Origin: Humulus lupulus
Taxonomy: Eukaryota > Streptophyta > Magnoliopsida > Rosales > Cannabaceae
Assembly: GCF_963169125.1 (NCBI RefSeq)
Contig: NC_084793.1
Location: forward strand, 231,709,360-231,773,359
DNA: 64,000 bases
Reading direction: 5' to 3'
The position numbers were made by a program, and so were the translations under genes. Positions 21,148 to 33,241 of this stretch are shown here, in pieces. The notes beneath the pieces were generated by a model. That model worked only from the letters and a program-made list of their open reading frames with translations. It did no database searches and was not told the origin of the DNA. The stretch's first letter is position 1; each line of letters opens with the position of its first letter.

Positions 21148-22054
21148 TGTTGACGGTGAGAACTGATCAATGATATTAAGTCAGAAAACTCAAAGATGTA
21201 TCTAAGAAAATGATGAACTTAGAGAAAACTTGAGGAAGAAAACCTTTGAACAACAATGGAGAAAAAATGCTCGTGTATTACTCAATAGCCTTAGTACATA
21301 GTGGATTTTCCAACCCCCCACAATGATCAAAGGAGGCCCTATTTATAGGGCCGCTCTAATGGATCTTAGTACAAAAATGGTCCCAAGGGGACAAAGAAAT
21401 GGTGGTACAATGGGTCACCGTAGAGGATCACGGCGTAGGCGTTAGTTGTGTCAGGCTTCAGGTTTGTCGGGTCTTATAGTGGTCAGAGGCATGGGAGGAG
21501 GTAGTCCTCCTCCCAGTACTTTGTAGGACCACTACTCCTCTAACTTAGTACGACCACTACTCTTCTGATTTAGTATGACCACTACCCCTTTGATGGTCGT
21601 GTCTAGTTTGTACTCCGTACTACTCAGACCTTTTTCGTACCTCTACTTTGTCTATATCTTGATAAGCCCTTGAGAGCTTGAGTGTAAGGTGCTTATAGCT
21701 TGAGGCTGAGGAGAGACTATGCCTTCAAGTTGTAAGGACCTATTGGGCTTATTTCCTTTCAAGCTCAATGGTGGTCCTAAGCTGGTATTCCAAGGTTGTT
21801 GAGGTCCTTTGTATCTTCTCCTTAGCCTCTAGGGAGTCTCACGTGCGTTCCATGGTCTTGAGTAGGGACAAACTATCATTTGGGCTTCAGGGGGGCCTTG
21901 AGCTCGCCCCCCTACTAAGGTCTCCCCAAGCTGAGCTCACCCCTGGGGTCCTGGTTGGTGTGGGTTTGGTCTTCGTATCTTTCCTATATTCTCAAAGCAC
22001 CTCTTGGACACTTACTTCTTGTTTGACTTCTCTTGTAATTTTTCAATGCTCACA
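21148..22054 (-). repeat. 3' LTR of Tat-2
   Basis: 907 bp, TGTTGACGGTGAG to GCTCACA in plus reading. It matches 32332-33236 with scattered substitutions and small indels. A minus-strand TATA box (CCCTATAAATAGGGC) lies near 21335-21349. A 25-bp unit with GTACGACCACTACTC is repeated three times at 21525-21605. Confidence 0.93.
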
Positions 22055-22064
22055 CTTGCCCCCT
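22055..22064 (-). other. Polypurine tract of Tat-2
   Basis: The minus strand reads AGGGGGCAAG directly before the 3' LTR. Confidence 0.8.
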
Positions 22065-22962
22065 AATCTGTAAGGAGGTGTCCCTCATCTTCTTGAAGAA
22101 TGTTGGTGATGCTTTATCATGGAAAAATTGCACCTGGCGGAGGTGGTGTCTCGTGCTCCTTGGTGTAGAACTTTAGTTTGAGCTAAGTTGAAGATAGACA
22201 ATGTCTATGCCTTTTTTCTTTTCTTAGTTTGAAATCCTACACTTGGTATAACACTAAATTAACAAATGAGAATTCTTTATAGGATGGCATAGATGCCTAT
22301 GTACCTTTTCAAGAAAGGTACTAATATTCTCTCTCTCTTTTTGTACCCTTGGATTGTATTTTGATCTAATGGTTGTGAGTAATTGGCTTTCCTTCTCCTC
22401 TTTTTTCACCTTTTACCCACACTTCCTTTTTACTCTTACTTGGCTTAGTGGTTGGTAGCTATTCTTTTCTTCCAAGAGGTTGGAGGTTCAATACTTGGTG
22501 GGAACATTTTGAGGTAAATTTCCTTTATTTTCTTTTGTACATTCATTTGGTTTTTATTTATTTTTTTATTTTTTTATGTGTGGCCTATTGTTTAATCTAG
22601 GACAGCACTAGGAGTTTGCCTCTCACTTGAGGTTACCCCTTGAAGTCACCCCCTGAGGTCGCCCCCTGCCTGAAGTCACTCCTCTCCTTGCAACTGTGTG
22701 CTTGAGCTCCACTTCTTCCAAGTACGCTTTTTATTCTAATTCTCCTCATGTCTATGCAAGATAGGTTGGTTTCCTTATTGTAACTATGCACATGTTGTTT
22801 TATATTCTTGTTGATAATCTGGAGACTTATTAATTTGTCCTACACCAGACCATGTTTAGATCCACCGGCTATGCTTTCTTGCTTGGGGAGCTATTTTTTT
22901 GTTTAGGCACATAGGTTTTGTTTTTCATTTGTTTATAAACATACTTACATGTATATGCATAT
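22065..22962 (+). other. Leader region of the Tat-2 antisense gene
   Basis: No ORF is supported. It is T-rich with CCCCCTGAGGTCGCCCC-type repeats near 22630-22680. The segment near 22435-22530 (GGAGGTTCAATACTTGG, TTTTGAGGTAAAT) is also found upstream of the Tat-3 antisense gene (37380-37444 continuing at 40063), so this leader is shared between Tat copies. Confidence 0.5.
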
Positions 22963-24787
22963 TTGTCAAGCCTTTTAGTCATGGTCCCAAGTGGGTCTCC
23001 TAGAATCCCTCCTAGTGTCATGCCTATTGAGGTCTCATCCTCAGATTCTAAGCATGACGTAGAGGAGATAATACAAGGACATGGAATTCTAGGATCGTTA
23101 GCGCCTCTTAACAGAAAGGTTTGGGACTTAGAGAGCAAGCTTGAATTCGTCCTTCATGGCGAGTTTCCGGTTGTCCTCTCCTCTCTAGAGACCTCTGCTG
23201 TCTAGTTTTGGGATTCTGAATCGCTTGGCAAAGTAAAGATTGCCTACTTGAAGGGGGGTTTACCCCCTATGCCTGTATATTCTTAAGATGGATGTTCCAC
23301 TGATGTCGCCCCCCCACTCTATTTGAAAGAAGACACGGGCGGGCCGGAGGAAGTGGCATTGGAAAAGGTCTGCTATTAGACTAACTTCTCATTTTCTTGT
23401 ATTTTAGATATGTCTAAGAAGCAAAAGAAAGCGGTCTCTCTCGTCCACCAGTCAGCTCCTCCCTTCATCTTTGCTTCTATCATCTCCCAGATGGATGAGC
23501 TGAGGCTAGTTGACGTGGTGCAGAAATACAAGCTCGAGCCACCCATTCACTGCATCCCTCCTACTGAGTGATGTCGCACCCATACTCCTCCTCCTGAGAC
23601 AGTGGATTTTAGTGAGCTTATCCTCAGGTCTGGGGGAGCTCTTCCGCTGCATCCTTTTTCATCGACGTGTTAAACTACTTCAACATTGCTGCTTTCCAGT
23701 TGGCTCCTAATGCCTAGATCACTTTATGCTGCTTGTTCATCTTATATAAAAAAAAAGTTCACGCGAGTGACCTCGCCTCAAGAGATACACTACATGTTCA
23801 ATCTCAAGAAGGTCCCCAGTAGTCTTGGTTTTTATTATCTCGGGAAAGCCTTCGAGGAGAAGGACGTCGTGGTTGGGTACATCTCCAACCCAGAGAGCTA
23901 GAAGCAAATTTTCTTCTTTATTGAGAGTGTCTCTGCTACCCACAGAGATTTCCATATGTCAGGTACTTCTACTTTGCTTTTCATGTTATTCTTTTGGTTA
24001 TGAATTTCCCTTCTCACTTGAGTGACTTATCATATAAAATTTTTCACCCCGTTGCTCCCTCTTCTTTTTCAAGTGTTGGGAATTCCCCAAAGATTGAAGG
24101 GGATGCTATTAATCGTATCAGGGACATTGCTAAATTTCCTGATTCGGACAAGCGGGCTAAGGTCCTCTTTACCGAGGCTAACCTTCGTGAGTACGACCTA
24201 CTTTCAGCTAATCAACCTTCCTTTCTCCTACCACTTCCCGATGGGAAGATTTGCAAGATTGATATAGGTAGCCCCGAGGCTGCTCCGAAGGACAATGGTG
24301 GTCCTTTGTCGCCCCGTATTATTCGTATTCCAGCATTAGCCTTTGCTAGAAATGTGACTCATGCTGTGCTTCCAAAGCCGCCACCTCATACTGAGTTGAA
24401 GAGGTGCTTTTCTGTGCTTTCCCCCCTCTCGTACTGGCCTTCTCTGAGCTTCATCACAGGATCCAACATTTCTTGGCTCTTCTCGACCTGATGAAGTTAG
24501 TCTGCCACCTCCTGCCAGAATTCGCTCATGAGTCCACCATTCTCATGAGGAGAGGGATTTTAGAACTACTCTTTCTTCCTCGCATTTGGTTAGTTGTTCC
24601 AAACACTTCTCCAGGTCAGCAGACCGAGGGAGGAACTCCCACTCATGGTTACATTCTTTGGCTATTCAGCATGGGGAGGCATTCACTCGCAAAGGCATAG
24701 GGATTTTCTGAGGTCGAGTGGAGAGGCATTTTGGAATCAACAGAGAATGACCTGAGCGAGGTTTTCTTGAGGTGCCCCACTCAGGTG
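22963..24787 (+). pseudogene. Antisense gene of Tat-2 (Transposase_28-like), C-terminus missing
   Basis: Same gene type as 9735-14690. The first exon encodes an acidic segment with ESKLEFVLHGEFPV. The second starts at ATG 23410 (MSKKQKKAVSLVHQ) and holds the domain core GGALPLHPFFIDVLNYFNI and FQLAPNA, broken by stops near 23570 and 23710. A likely intron is about 23961-24072 (GTACTT to TTTCAAG). Next comes KIEGDAINRIRDIAKF and YDLLSANQPSFLLPLPDGK, and a likely exon end at the CACTCAG/GTGAGG near 24786. The coiled-coil exon and C-terminal motif seen in Tat-1, -3 and -4 are absent. Function is unknown. Confidence 0.78.
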
Positions 24788-25719
24788 AGGCTTTTAATTC
24801 TTGTCCTTTTGTATATATGGTTACCCCTTTCCTCATGCTCTTATTTATTTGATTTGGTTGTAATGCTACCTTTTTTTTTATTTTTATTTTACCTATGAGG
24901 AAATTTGACAAGTCTTCCCATGTTTCATGCTCATCTTGTGACTGAACATTATTATGTCCTTTTATCTATGTGGGCTTCTTTTAAGCACCCTTTTATTTTA
25001 TAGGGGCTCCATTTGGGACCCCTTATTGCAAGTGGTTTGTGTCTATTGGTGAACCTTGATTGCTTATAAAAGGACATGGTAACCCCTTGGGTTTTTGTCA
25101 TCCTTTTATATTTTTTGCGCGCGCTTGTTATTTTGTGCGAGAAGCATCCTTCTCGTCATTATGCATTGTACTATTTTTACAAGGATCACTTTTAGGCTCC
25201 TTTTTCGCTAGATGACTTAATTACCTCTCTAGACTTATTGGAGATACCTTCCTTAAAGCCTTAACCCCTATGGGGGTGTTAGCCTTTGGTAGGAGGTTAT
25301 CCTTGTGAAACTTCTTAACTCTCTTGATATTCATAAGGGTAGCTAATCCTTATGAATCCAAGAGATAGCTTGTCAAGTTTTTTATGTTATTTTATTATAT
25401 ATATATTTATATGCCATCCCATCCTGCCCCCCAAGTGCTTTGTGTAATTCATTCAATTGAGCACTTTGATCATTTTGCTCCCAACATAGACTTTGACAAT
25501 GTATGTACATTTGTTATATAAGTGCTTGCATAGAGAAGGAATGTAATATGCGCGATAGGATACACTTCCATTGATAGCAAGCAGATTACAAAGGCACGTA
25601 TGGCGACATTGCATATACTATGAGGTTATCTGGGCAACCTCTTTGATTTTTAACTACTGAAATTAACATAAAGCAAACAAACAAACTACGTATATTCTTG
25701 CATTGGATGCGAAAGTCTT
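24788..25719. other. Convergent non-coding zone of Tat-2
   Basis: No gene. It contains one copy of a roughly 200-bp unit (25178-25380) that is present three times in Tat-3, and a hairpin at 25137-25156. Confidence 0.6.
25137..25156. terminator. Hairpin in the convergent zone of Tat-2
   Basis: Arms CGAGAAG and CTTCTCG around loop CATC. The same hairpin with different loops is at 45365-45384 and 63235-63254. A 3'-end role is inferred only from position. Confidence 0.45.
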
Positions 25720-26450
25720 ACTGGTAGTACTCTTGAGATGTTCTGCATTCCATGCTCGGGGTACAACGGTATCATCCAGACATGCTAACTTGTATGTGTT
25801 AGGAGTTATTACCTGGGTGACCTGATAGGGTCCTTTCTAGTTTACCCTCAGCACACTTGTCCCCGGGTCATGGGTATTGGGAAGGACTTTCCTCAACACA
25901 TGTCCCCTACCTTGAAGGTCACTCCATACCTACAGGTGATGGACTTGTTGCCAAAGGTTACAATCTGCTTGGCCGTTATTTTGACCAGAGGTTCTCCTTC
26001 AACCCACTTGGTGAAGTAATCCATCGCTATGATTGCGTACTTTGCTCTTTCTCTGCCTACGGGGAGTGCGCCAATCAGGTCTATCCCCCAAATAACAAAA
26101 GGCCAAGGGTTGGTCATGCTAACCAACTCATTTAAGGATGTCAGGGGTAGTTTGCATGTCTCTGGAATTTTTCACACCTTCTTGTGAAGTCGCTAGCGTC
26201 CTTCTCCACAAAGAGCCAGTAATACTCTTGTCTTATGGATTTCTTGGCCGTGGACTGCCCACCTCCATGGTTCCCACACCCACCTTCATGTATCTCATAC
26301 ATAACCTTTATTGCTTCCTCCTCGCTAATACATCACAGAAGCAGGATAGAGAAGCCCCTCTGGTACAAGACCCCATCCACTAGGGTGTATCAGGCAGCTT
26401 TGTATGCCAACCTTCGAGCTTCTTTCTTGTCTGTCGATTGAGTTCCATCC
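25720..26450 (-). pseudogene. Tat-2 integrase, core deleted
   Basis: The zinc-binding part is degraded (26440-26140). The core starts normally with WPFVIWGIDLIGALPVGRER and FTKWVEGEPLVKITAKQI, then breaks off after CRYGVTF at about 25920. It joins straight to the C-terminal part (FKVGDM, KVLPNTHDPG, WNAEHLK, ending near 25720). The second and third catalytic acids are lost in the deletion, so it cannot work as an integrase. Tat-4 at 61007-62328 shows the missing part. Confidence 0.85.
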
Positions 26451-26460
26451 TTAGAGTATC

Positions 26461-28313
26461 TCATAATTGGGTCGACCCATGACTCTCTTGGGTGTTGACC
26501 ATGTGAACCTTCGCTTCAGCGATACTTGGCTTGAATAAGTATTCCACAGGGACAAACTCCAGTGTATCTCCATCCTTGGTGGAGGCCAACTTTGTGAGGG
26601 AATCAACATTGGTATTCTTCTTCCTTGGGATTTTCTTTATGGTATATCCCTCCAAATGATCCAAATAGTATTTTACCCTCGCCTGATACTCACCTCTCAC
26701 CTGAAACACTAGCAGTTGTGAGTCGCTAAAAATGTACAAACACGTTACCATTAGTTCCTTGGCCAACTGCAAGCCAGCTAGAAGTACTTCGTACTCTGCC
26801 TTGTTGTTTGAAGCCTCAAATCCAAAGTTTATCACACAATACATCTTGTGCCCCCCGGGCCCAGTCCTCACTATGCCAGCCCCAGCTCCCCCTTTGTTGG
26901 ATGCTCCATCCACATGGAGACTCCACTCGTCAAGCTTTATTTCTTCTTCCTTGCAAACTGATTCACTTTATTCTATCTCTCCCTCTTCATTGGGCCGATA
27001 AGTGAACTCAACTATGAAGTCTGTGAGCACCTACCCATTGATGGAAACCCTTGGGGTATAGGTGATGTCGAATTGACTCAACTCAATCGACCATTTCAGT
27101 AGTCTCCCCAAGGTTTCAGGTTTGTGCAAGACTTGGCTCAAGGGGTTTTTGGTGAGTACCTCAATTGCATGGGCGTGGAAGTATGGACTTAACTTTCTTG
27201 AGGCCACCACTAAGGTGTACACCAACATCTCTATCTCTGGGTATCGGGTTTCCACAACTACTAAGCGTTTGGTGATGTAGTATACATGTTGTTGGTGCTT
27301 CTTCTCTCCTTTGACTATGGAAACACTTATGGCATGCTCAGACACCGCTAAGTACAGGTATAGCCTCTCGCCCCTTTTGGGTTTAGCCAGCATGGGTGGT
27401 TTCTCGAGGTGCTCCTTCAACTTAGCCAAGGCCTCCTCATAGCCTTCATCCCAAGAAAACTTTTTGCTCCCTTTTAGGATGTTGAAGAAGGGGAGGCACT
27501 TGTCCGTGGACCTTGAGATGAACCGGTTAAGCGCAGCTACTCTTCCCGTTAGACATTGTGCCTCCTTCTTGGTCTTGGGTGGACTCATCTTTACTAGGGC
27601 TATAATTTTGTCAGCGTTGGCCTCAATGCCTCTGGAGTTAACCATGAAACCCAATAATTTTTCTGACGAGACCTCGAAGGTGCACTTGAGTGGGTTTACT
27701 TCATCCTGTATCTTTGAAGTGTGTCGAACATCTCACCAAGGTCCCAGGTGAGTTCTTTAGCCTTCGTGGTCTTCACCAACATATCATCTACATATACTTC
27801 CATATCCCTTCCTATCTAATTAGCAAACATCATATTCACCAACCTCTGGTAGGTGATGCCTGCATTCTTCAGCCCAAAGGGCATCACTCTATAGTAATAT
27901 AGTCCTTCATTTATTATGAATGAAGTATGCTCCTTATCAGCTGGGTTAATCGATATCTAGTTGTATCCAGAATAATCATCCATGAAATTAAGTAACTCAT
28001 GCCTGACTGTTGCGTCCACCAATTGATCTATCCTTGGAAGTGGGAAGCTATCCTTGGGACATGCATTATTGAGGATAGTGAAGTCCACACAAGTCCTCCA
28101 CTTTCCATCTGGCTTTGGGACTAGTACGGGGTTCGATACCCATACTGGGAAGAATGCTCCGTAGATGAATCCATTCATTTTCAATTTGTCAATTTCCTCC
28201 TTCAAAGCTGCATATCTCTTTGGATCAAGTGCTCGCCTCTTCTGCCTCATAGGTCTTGCCTTGGGTTTGATATTTAGGTGATGATACATGATGGAAGGGT
28301 CTATCCCCACCAT
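26461..28313 (-). pseudogene. Tat-2 reverse transcriptase, RNase H and second RNase H
   Basis: RT (28313-27655) has PKPDGKWRTCVDF, ACPKDSFPLPRIDQLVD and, in another frame near 27776-27800, an intact YVDDMLVK box. RNase H is 27654-27031 (LTGRVAALNRFISRSTDK, VYYITKRLVV, GRLLKWSIELSQFDI). The second RNase H is 26913-26461 (LDGASNKGGAGAG-like start, NNKAEYEVLLAGL, FSDSQLLVFQV). Stops at about 27956 and 27030 and frame changes interrupt the chain. The domain order is that of Tat elements. Confidence 0.92.
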
Positions 28314-28484
28314 GTCTTTGTGACTTCAAGAAAATACATCAATGTTGTCCTTTAGAAACTTTACTAATTTTTGCTTCACGTTGTCTTGAAGGTTTTTTTC
28401 CACCACCAATTTTCTTAATGGTTCTTCCATTACAATAATCTCTTCCAACTTCTCCACAGGTTTGACCCTGGGCTCCTCTGTGAC

Positions 28485-29004
28485 TCAGGGGTCTAGCTCC
28501 TGTGGGTTTGTGCCTCCATGTACCACCATCTCCATGGGTTCTTGTGGCTTTCCAACTATGTGGAGGGAGGTGTTATAAAACTCCCTCATTTCCTTCTGTT
28601 CCCCTCTCATGCTGACTATTCCCCCAGGAGTTGGGAATTTAATAGCTAAGTGATATATCGAAGTTATCGCTTTCAATTCTCTTAGGGAGGGTCTCCCTAA
28701 TACCGCATTGAAAGCTGAAGCGCAATCTACAATGACAAAGTTTGCCATGAAAAGTAGTTTGTTTGGGTTGCTCTCCCATGGTGAGGGCCAACTTGATTGT
28801 TCCCAAGGGTTGTATTTAGTCCCTAGTGAATCCATAGAAGGAGGTATGGTAGGGTTTTAAGATCCTGATGCCCAAGCCCATCTTCTTTAAGGTGGGGCGA
28901 TACAAGATGTCTATGGAGCTTCCATTGTCCACGGGGACTCGATGTACCCTAATATTGACCAGCTCGATAGTCAGCACCAGGGGGTCATTGTGGGGGAAAT
29001 TCAC
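28485..29004 (-). pseudogene. Tat-2 aspartic protease and pre-RT linker
   Basis: The protease active site reads VDNGSSIDILY (29004-28816), the Tat form of the D-x-G motif. The downstream strand is read in another frame (28835-28485) with VIVDCASAFNAVLGRPSL and ELKAITSIYHLAIKF. A frameshift near 28820 separates the halves. The family cleaves the polyprotein. Confidence 0.85.
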
Positions 29005-29050
29005 CCCTCGTGCATTCTACTCCGTGAAGGTTATCGAATCATTCTCCCCC

Positions 29051-30875
29051 TTAAAATTTTTTTGGGGGTTGCTGCTTCAGGCTCATGGTACACGGGGGTG
29101 GACTTCGTCTAGCTTCCCTGGTGTACCTATCTCGTCCCTTCCTTGACTCTCCTCCAAATCCTAGACCTCCAAAGATCGTTGTTACTTCTCCTTGCACTTT
29201 CAGGGCTCTTTCTCGGGCTCGTGGTGAGGCCAACCTATCCTTTGGTTTTTGGTTCTCCCTCCTGACATAACTGCCTAGGTTCCCCCTGGGTATGAGTTCC
29301 TCGATTTCCACTTTTAAATGGATACATTTCATTGTGGTATGGACAATATCCTTGTGGTATTGGAAATACTTACTAGGCTCCCTTTTGGATCGGTCTCATC
29401 GGCGAGGGTCTCTTGAATGGAACTTGATTTTCATTCGTGAGGAAGATATGCTCCCTGGTATCCGTCAGGTCTGTAGAAGGTGTATGGCATTTGCTTGGAT
29501 TCACCTCTGCGTTTGTGTTTTCTCTGATGGTCATCCCTTGGCCCTTCATACACTCTCCTCTTCTTTGCACCATTTGAGCCTTCATGGGTCAAGGGCTTGG
29601 AAAGGGGTTCACTTTTTCCTAGCTTAAGGTTCTTGTGGCCATCCTCAACGTGTATGCATTTTTGTGCCCTTTCATAGAAGTCATCTAAGTTAGTGACCTT
29701 TCTTTTGAGCATATTATCCCATAGCTTGCTGACTAGGCACACTCTGGCCGTAATTTCCATTTTCATTTCTTCTCAAGTCAGGCTTCCTACCTTAGCCGCT
29801 TCCATGTTAAATATGTGAATATAGCTTTTCAAGCTTTCACCTTAACCCTGCTTTACGTTAGCGAGGGTGGTGCTCAGCATGGTGTAATCACGTATTGCAT
29901 GGTGTTGCTGGAGAAATTCATTAGAAAACTGTTTCCATGACCTGATGGTTTCTGGCATTAGCCTCTTGAACCATTTGTATGTAGCTCCCTTCAACGTGAC
30001 GGTGAAGCATTGGCACCTTGCTCTACTATTGATTCCCCTCAAATTCATCAAGTCATTGAATGCATTAAGATGGTACTTGGGGTCTGTATTGCCCCTCATA
30101 AGGAGTCATGTGAGGCTCTTTGAATTTGGTTGGGAGTCGTTCAACTTGAATCTCTCTTGTGAAAAGTGACTCATAGTTGAACTCATCATCGATAATATGC
30201 CCCCTAGATGCAGCGACTATTTTGCTTCGAAGGCTCCTCATCTCGGTGTCTAGCTCTTTCCCCTTTTATTCAAGGAGTTCCTCAAATCTAAAGGGTTGGC
30301 CTTTCCTTTCCCCTTGTCCTCCGGAAGGGCCATAGGGGGTGTCGTCCTTACATCTGGCCTTCTTGTATTGAGCTTTTCTCTTAGGTCAAATGGCATCTCC
30401 TTAGAGGTGACCTAGACTTCATTTCTTTGACCAATGTCGTCCCTCCACCTTTGCTCTTGGGGGTACTTCGCTGGCCTAGAGTCTACATGGTGCTTTATCC
30501 GAGGAGTGTTGCTAGTGGAAAGTCGGGTCCTCCCATTGTCCATGGGGATGGCAGTCTCTCCTCTCCCACGCTCATTCTCCCTATGCTTGGGAAGAGGCAT
30601 GCTTGACTTCCCTTGCAACAGGCCATTCAACAACTCCTGCATGTTTTCTAGTGTGGTTTCTAGCCTTTGATTCTTCTTACGCAACTCATGTATCTCATCC
30701 TCATAAAAGCGGGTTTGGGAGATAGAGCTCACTGAGTGTACCTGTGGACTCTTGCTGGGCCTCCGTGTAGAGGGACCTAGATCTCGGTGACCGGAACACA
30801 GTGCAGTTGGTGGTCGAGGAAGAGGGTGCTTACCCAGGCCACCCATGGGGGTGGCTGACGGTACTAGATGATCTC
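29051..30875 (-). pseudogene. Tat-2 gag (main part)
   Basis: From the family T insertion leftward it has a coiled-coil-like segment (FYEDEIHELRKKNQRLE, LLNGLLQGKSSMPLP), a basic linker, and the capsid domain (30099-29842: YHLNAFNDLMNLRGI, FKRLMPETIRSWKQF). It continues with KLWDNMLKRKVTNLDDFYE (about 29710) and a zinc-knuckle relic near 29340 in which the first Cys is Phe. The N-terminal part of the gene lies at 32082-32264 beyond the inserted LTR. Many stops and frameshifts. It is structural polyprotein for the element particle. Confidence 0.85.
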
Positions 30876-32081
30876 TGTTATACCCAAAAAATAGGAAGAT
30901 GTATCCTAGGAAGCTAAGGGGAATGCATTCTAGGAGAGTTAAGGGGAATGGTCCTAGGAGACCCCAAGGAGGATGTGGTCCTAGGAGACCCCAAGAGAGT
31001 GATCCTAGGAGAACCAAGGGTGTGTAGGAGGTAAGCCTCCCAAGGTTTTCTAAGTGTTGGCTCGAACGTGTCCAAGGTAAGTAGATAAGGAGGAGGAGTC
31101 TCATGCAAGAGAATGGAGACTTAGATTTTGATAAGGAGATCCTATACAATGTTTGATCGGACATGTTTGGGAGATGCTAAAGGAGGTTGCCTCAATGTTG
31201 TCCAAGGTGAGGTTGCCTCAATGTTGTCCAAGGTGAGGTTGCCTCAATGTTGTTCAAGGTAAGGTTGCCTCAATGTTGTTCAAGGTGAGGTTGCCTCAAT
31301 GTTGTCCAAGGTGAGGTGCCAAGGAGGTTGCCTCGGACCACCTTGGTTCGAGGAGAAGCCAAGGAGATTGGTTCAAGGAGGAACATGGCATGCTAGAGGA
31401 GAGTGCATGTTAGAGGAGAGAAGTGCATCTCCTACCACCATGCACGTTCAACCCACCAAAAACATGTCCTACCACCATGCATATCCTACCACCATGCATG
31501 TTCAACCAGCACTTGCATGGGTAGTGAGTAGGAGGTGGACCAACTAGCTAGAGAGACTAAGTCAGACACAACTTCAACAACATACGCGGGAATCTCTCAT
31601 TCTTCCCACAAATGGGGAGTTTGTTACATTTCGAATTTTGAATGTTTATTTGTAATATAAATGTAATAAATATAATAATATATCCCGATCATAAGGGGAT
31701 ATCAGTTGAGGATCCCAGGCCTATAAATAGAGAGCTTATGGGATGAGAGAGAGGTCTTTCTTCTGCTTCTTCTTTCTAGAGAGAGAAAATTGGGTCTGTC
31801 TATTCTAGAGAGAGAAAGTGCTGAAATTAGAGAGAATACTTGTATTTTCACAATCTGTACTGAAGAAACTCAGTTGGCTCAGTCCATCTGATCTTGAGTA
31901 TAGATTTATAAATCACAACTCTAAGTAGATTAGGCTATTACCGACAATCGGGGCTGAACCACTATAAAAATCTCTTGTGTGTTCTTTATTTTCTTTATTA
32001 TACTGTCTGTGTCGTTTACATTCTCTTGAAGGCTTGTCGTAATTGACGTTCTCACGTCGTTGGCTAAAAATGCAGTCAACA
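30876..32081 (+). mobile_element. Solo LTR (family T, copy 2), TSD ATCTC
   Basis: 1,206 bp, TGTTATACCC to AGTCAACA, with ATCTC at 30871-30875 and 32082-32086. It interrupts Tat-2 gag. TATA box at 31722-31729. Same family as 699-2015 but with different internal repeats: here a 26-bp unit is repeated five times at 31184-31314. Confidence 0.94.
31184..31314 (+). repeat. 26-bp tandem repeat, five copies
   Basis: Unit AGGTTGCCTCAATGTTGTCC plus AAGGTG, five copies with one or two substitutions each. It is absent from the other family T copy, where a different repeat has expanded. Confidence 0.92.
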
Positions 32082-32264
32082 ATCTCCATTGGGCTGGACA
32101 GTCGGAGATGCTGACTTCCTGTCCTCGATAGGGGCTGGATGTTCCTCCTGTGAACCCCCATTCTTAGGTAGTGGAGGGTCTCTCCTAGAAGCTCTTAGTT
32201 AGTCTCCGTCTAGGTGGATCTCAACCTCTTGTGATTCCTGTAGGCGTCTTGAACGCCTTGGCAT
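32082..32264 (-). pseudogene. Tat-2 gag N-terminal piece
   Basis: Right of the family T insertion the minus strand starts with ATG near 32264, reading a charged segment that resembles the start of Tat-4 gag (REPREVEFHLDKDQL there, in-line counterpart with QESQEVEIHLDGD here). It follows the PBS by about 50 bp. The ATCTC duplication marks the exact cut. Confidence 0.7.
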
Positions 32265-32311
32265 TTTTCTTTATCCAAATTGATGGAAGAATATCGACTT
32301 GATACTTGTTC

Positions 32312-32331
32312 TTCCCACAGATGACGCAAGC
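32312..32331 (-). other. Primer binding site region of Tat-2
   Basis: The minus strand reads CTTGCGTCATCTGTGGGAAG after the 5' LTR. Tat-4 has TTTGACGCCGTCTTTGGG at the same place (57485-57503). Both look like diverged forms of the TGGCGCCGTCTGTGGG site common in Tat and Athila elements. Confidence 0.65.
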
Positions 32332-33236
32332 TGTTGATGGTGAGAACTTGTCAACGATATTAAGTCAAAAAACTCAAAGATGTATCTAAGAAAATGATGA
32401 ACTTAGAGAAAACTTGAGGAAGAAAAGCTTTGAACAACAATGGAGAAAAAATGCTAGTATATTACTCAATAGCCTTAGTACATAGTGAATTTTCCAAACC
32501 CCCTACAATGATCAGAGGATGCCCTATTTATAGGAGAGCTCTAATGGATCTTAGTACAAAAATGGTCCCAAGGGGACAAAGAAATGGTGGTACAATGGGT
32601 CACCTTAGAGGATCATGGTGTAGGCGTTCAGGCTTGTCGGGTCTGATAGTGGTCAGAGGCGTGGGAAGAGGTAGTCCTCCTCCTAGTACTTTGTAGGACC
32701 ACTACTCCTCTAACTTAGTACGACTACTACTCTTCTGATTTAGTACGACCACTACTCGTTTGATGGTCATGTCTAGTTTGTACTCCGTACTACTCAGACC
32801 TTTTTCGTACCTATCTTGTTAAGCCCTTGAGAGCTTGAGTGTAAGGCGCTTATAGCTTGAGGCTGAGGAGAGACTATGCCTCTAGGTTGTAAGGACCTAT
32901 TGGGCTTATTTTTTCTCAAGCTCAATGGTGTAACTAAGCCAGTATTCCAATGTTGTTGAGGTCCTTTGAATCATTTCCTTATCCTCTAGGGAGTCTCACA
33001 TGCATTCCATGGTCTTGAGTAGGGTGAAACTGTCATTTGGGCTTCAGGGGGGCCTTGAGCTCGCCCCCTACTGAGGTCGCCCCCCAGGTCGCCCCCTTGG
33101 TTAGCTCACTCCCTGAACTTTCTCCTGGGGTTCTAGTGTGTGTGGGCTTGGTCTTCGTGTGTTTCCTATCTTCTCAAAGCACCTCTTCGACACTTTCTTC
33201 TTATTTGGATTCTCTTGTCATTTTTGAAGGCTCACA
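32332..33236 (-). repeat. 5' LTR of Tat-2
   Basis: 905 bp, partner of 21148-22054. It lacks short stretches present in the other LTR, for example near 32625 and 32812. Followed by ATGGT. Confidence 0.93.
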
Positions 33237-33241
33237 ATGGT

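Larger units (their letters stand above)
21148..33236 (-). mobile_element. Ty3/gypsy Tat-lineage element Tat-2, two LTRs, TSD ATGGT
   Basis: ATGGT at 21143-21147 and 33237-33241 brackets the unit, whose LTRs are 907 and 905 bp. Gag-pol is on the minus strand (about 32264-25720) and an antisense gene on the plus strand (22963-24787). It interrupts copia-B gag. It carries a family T solo LTR at 30876-32081 inside gag. It is defective: the integrase core is deleted at about 25915, the zinc knuckle is mutated and there are many frameshifts. Pol is closely similar to Tat-4. Confidence 0.94.

Noticed and set aside
30876..31164. Extension of Tat-2 gag through the family T LTR as a longer gag N-terminus
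   Set aside because: The open frame is accidental. ATCTC marks the insertion and the real gag N-terminal piece is at 32082-32264.
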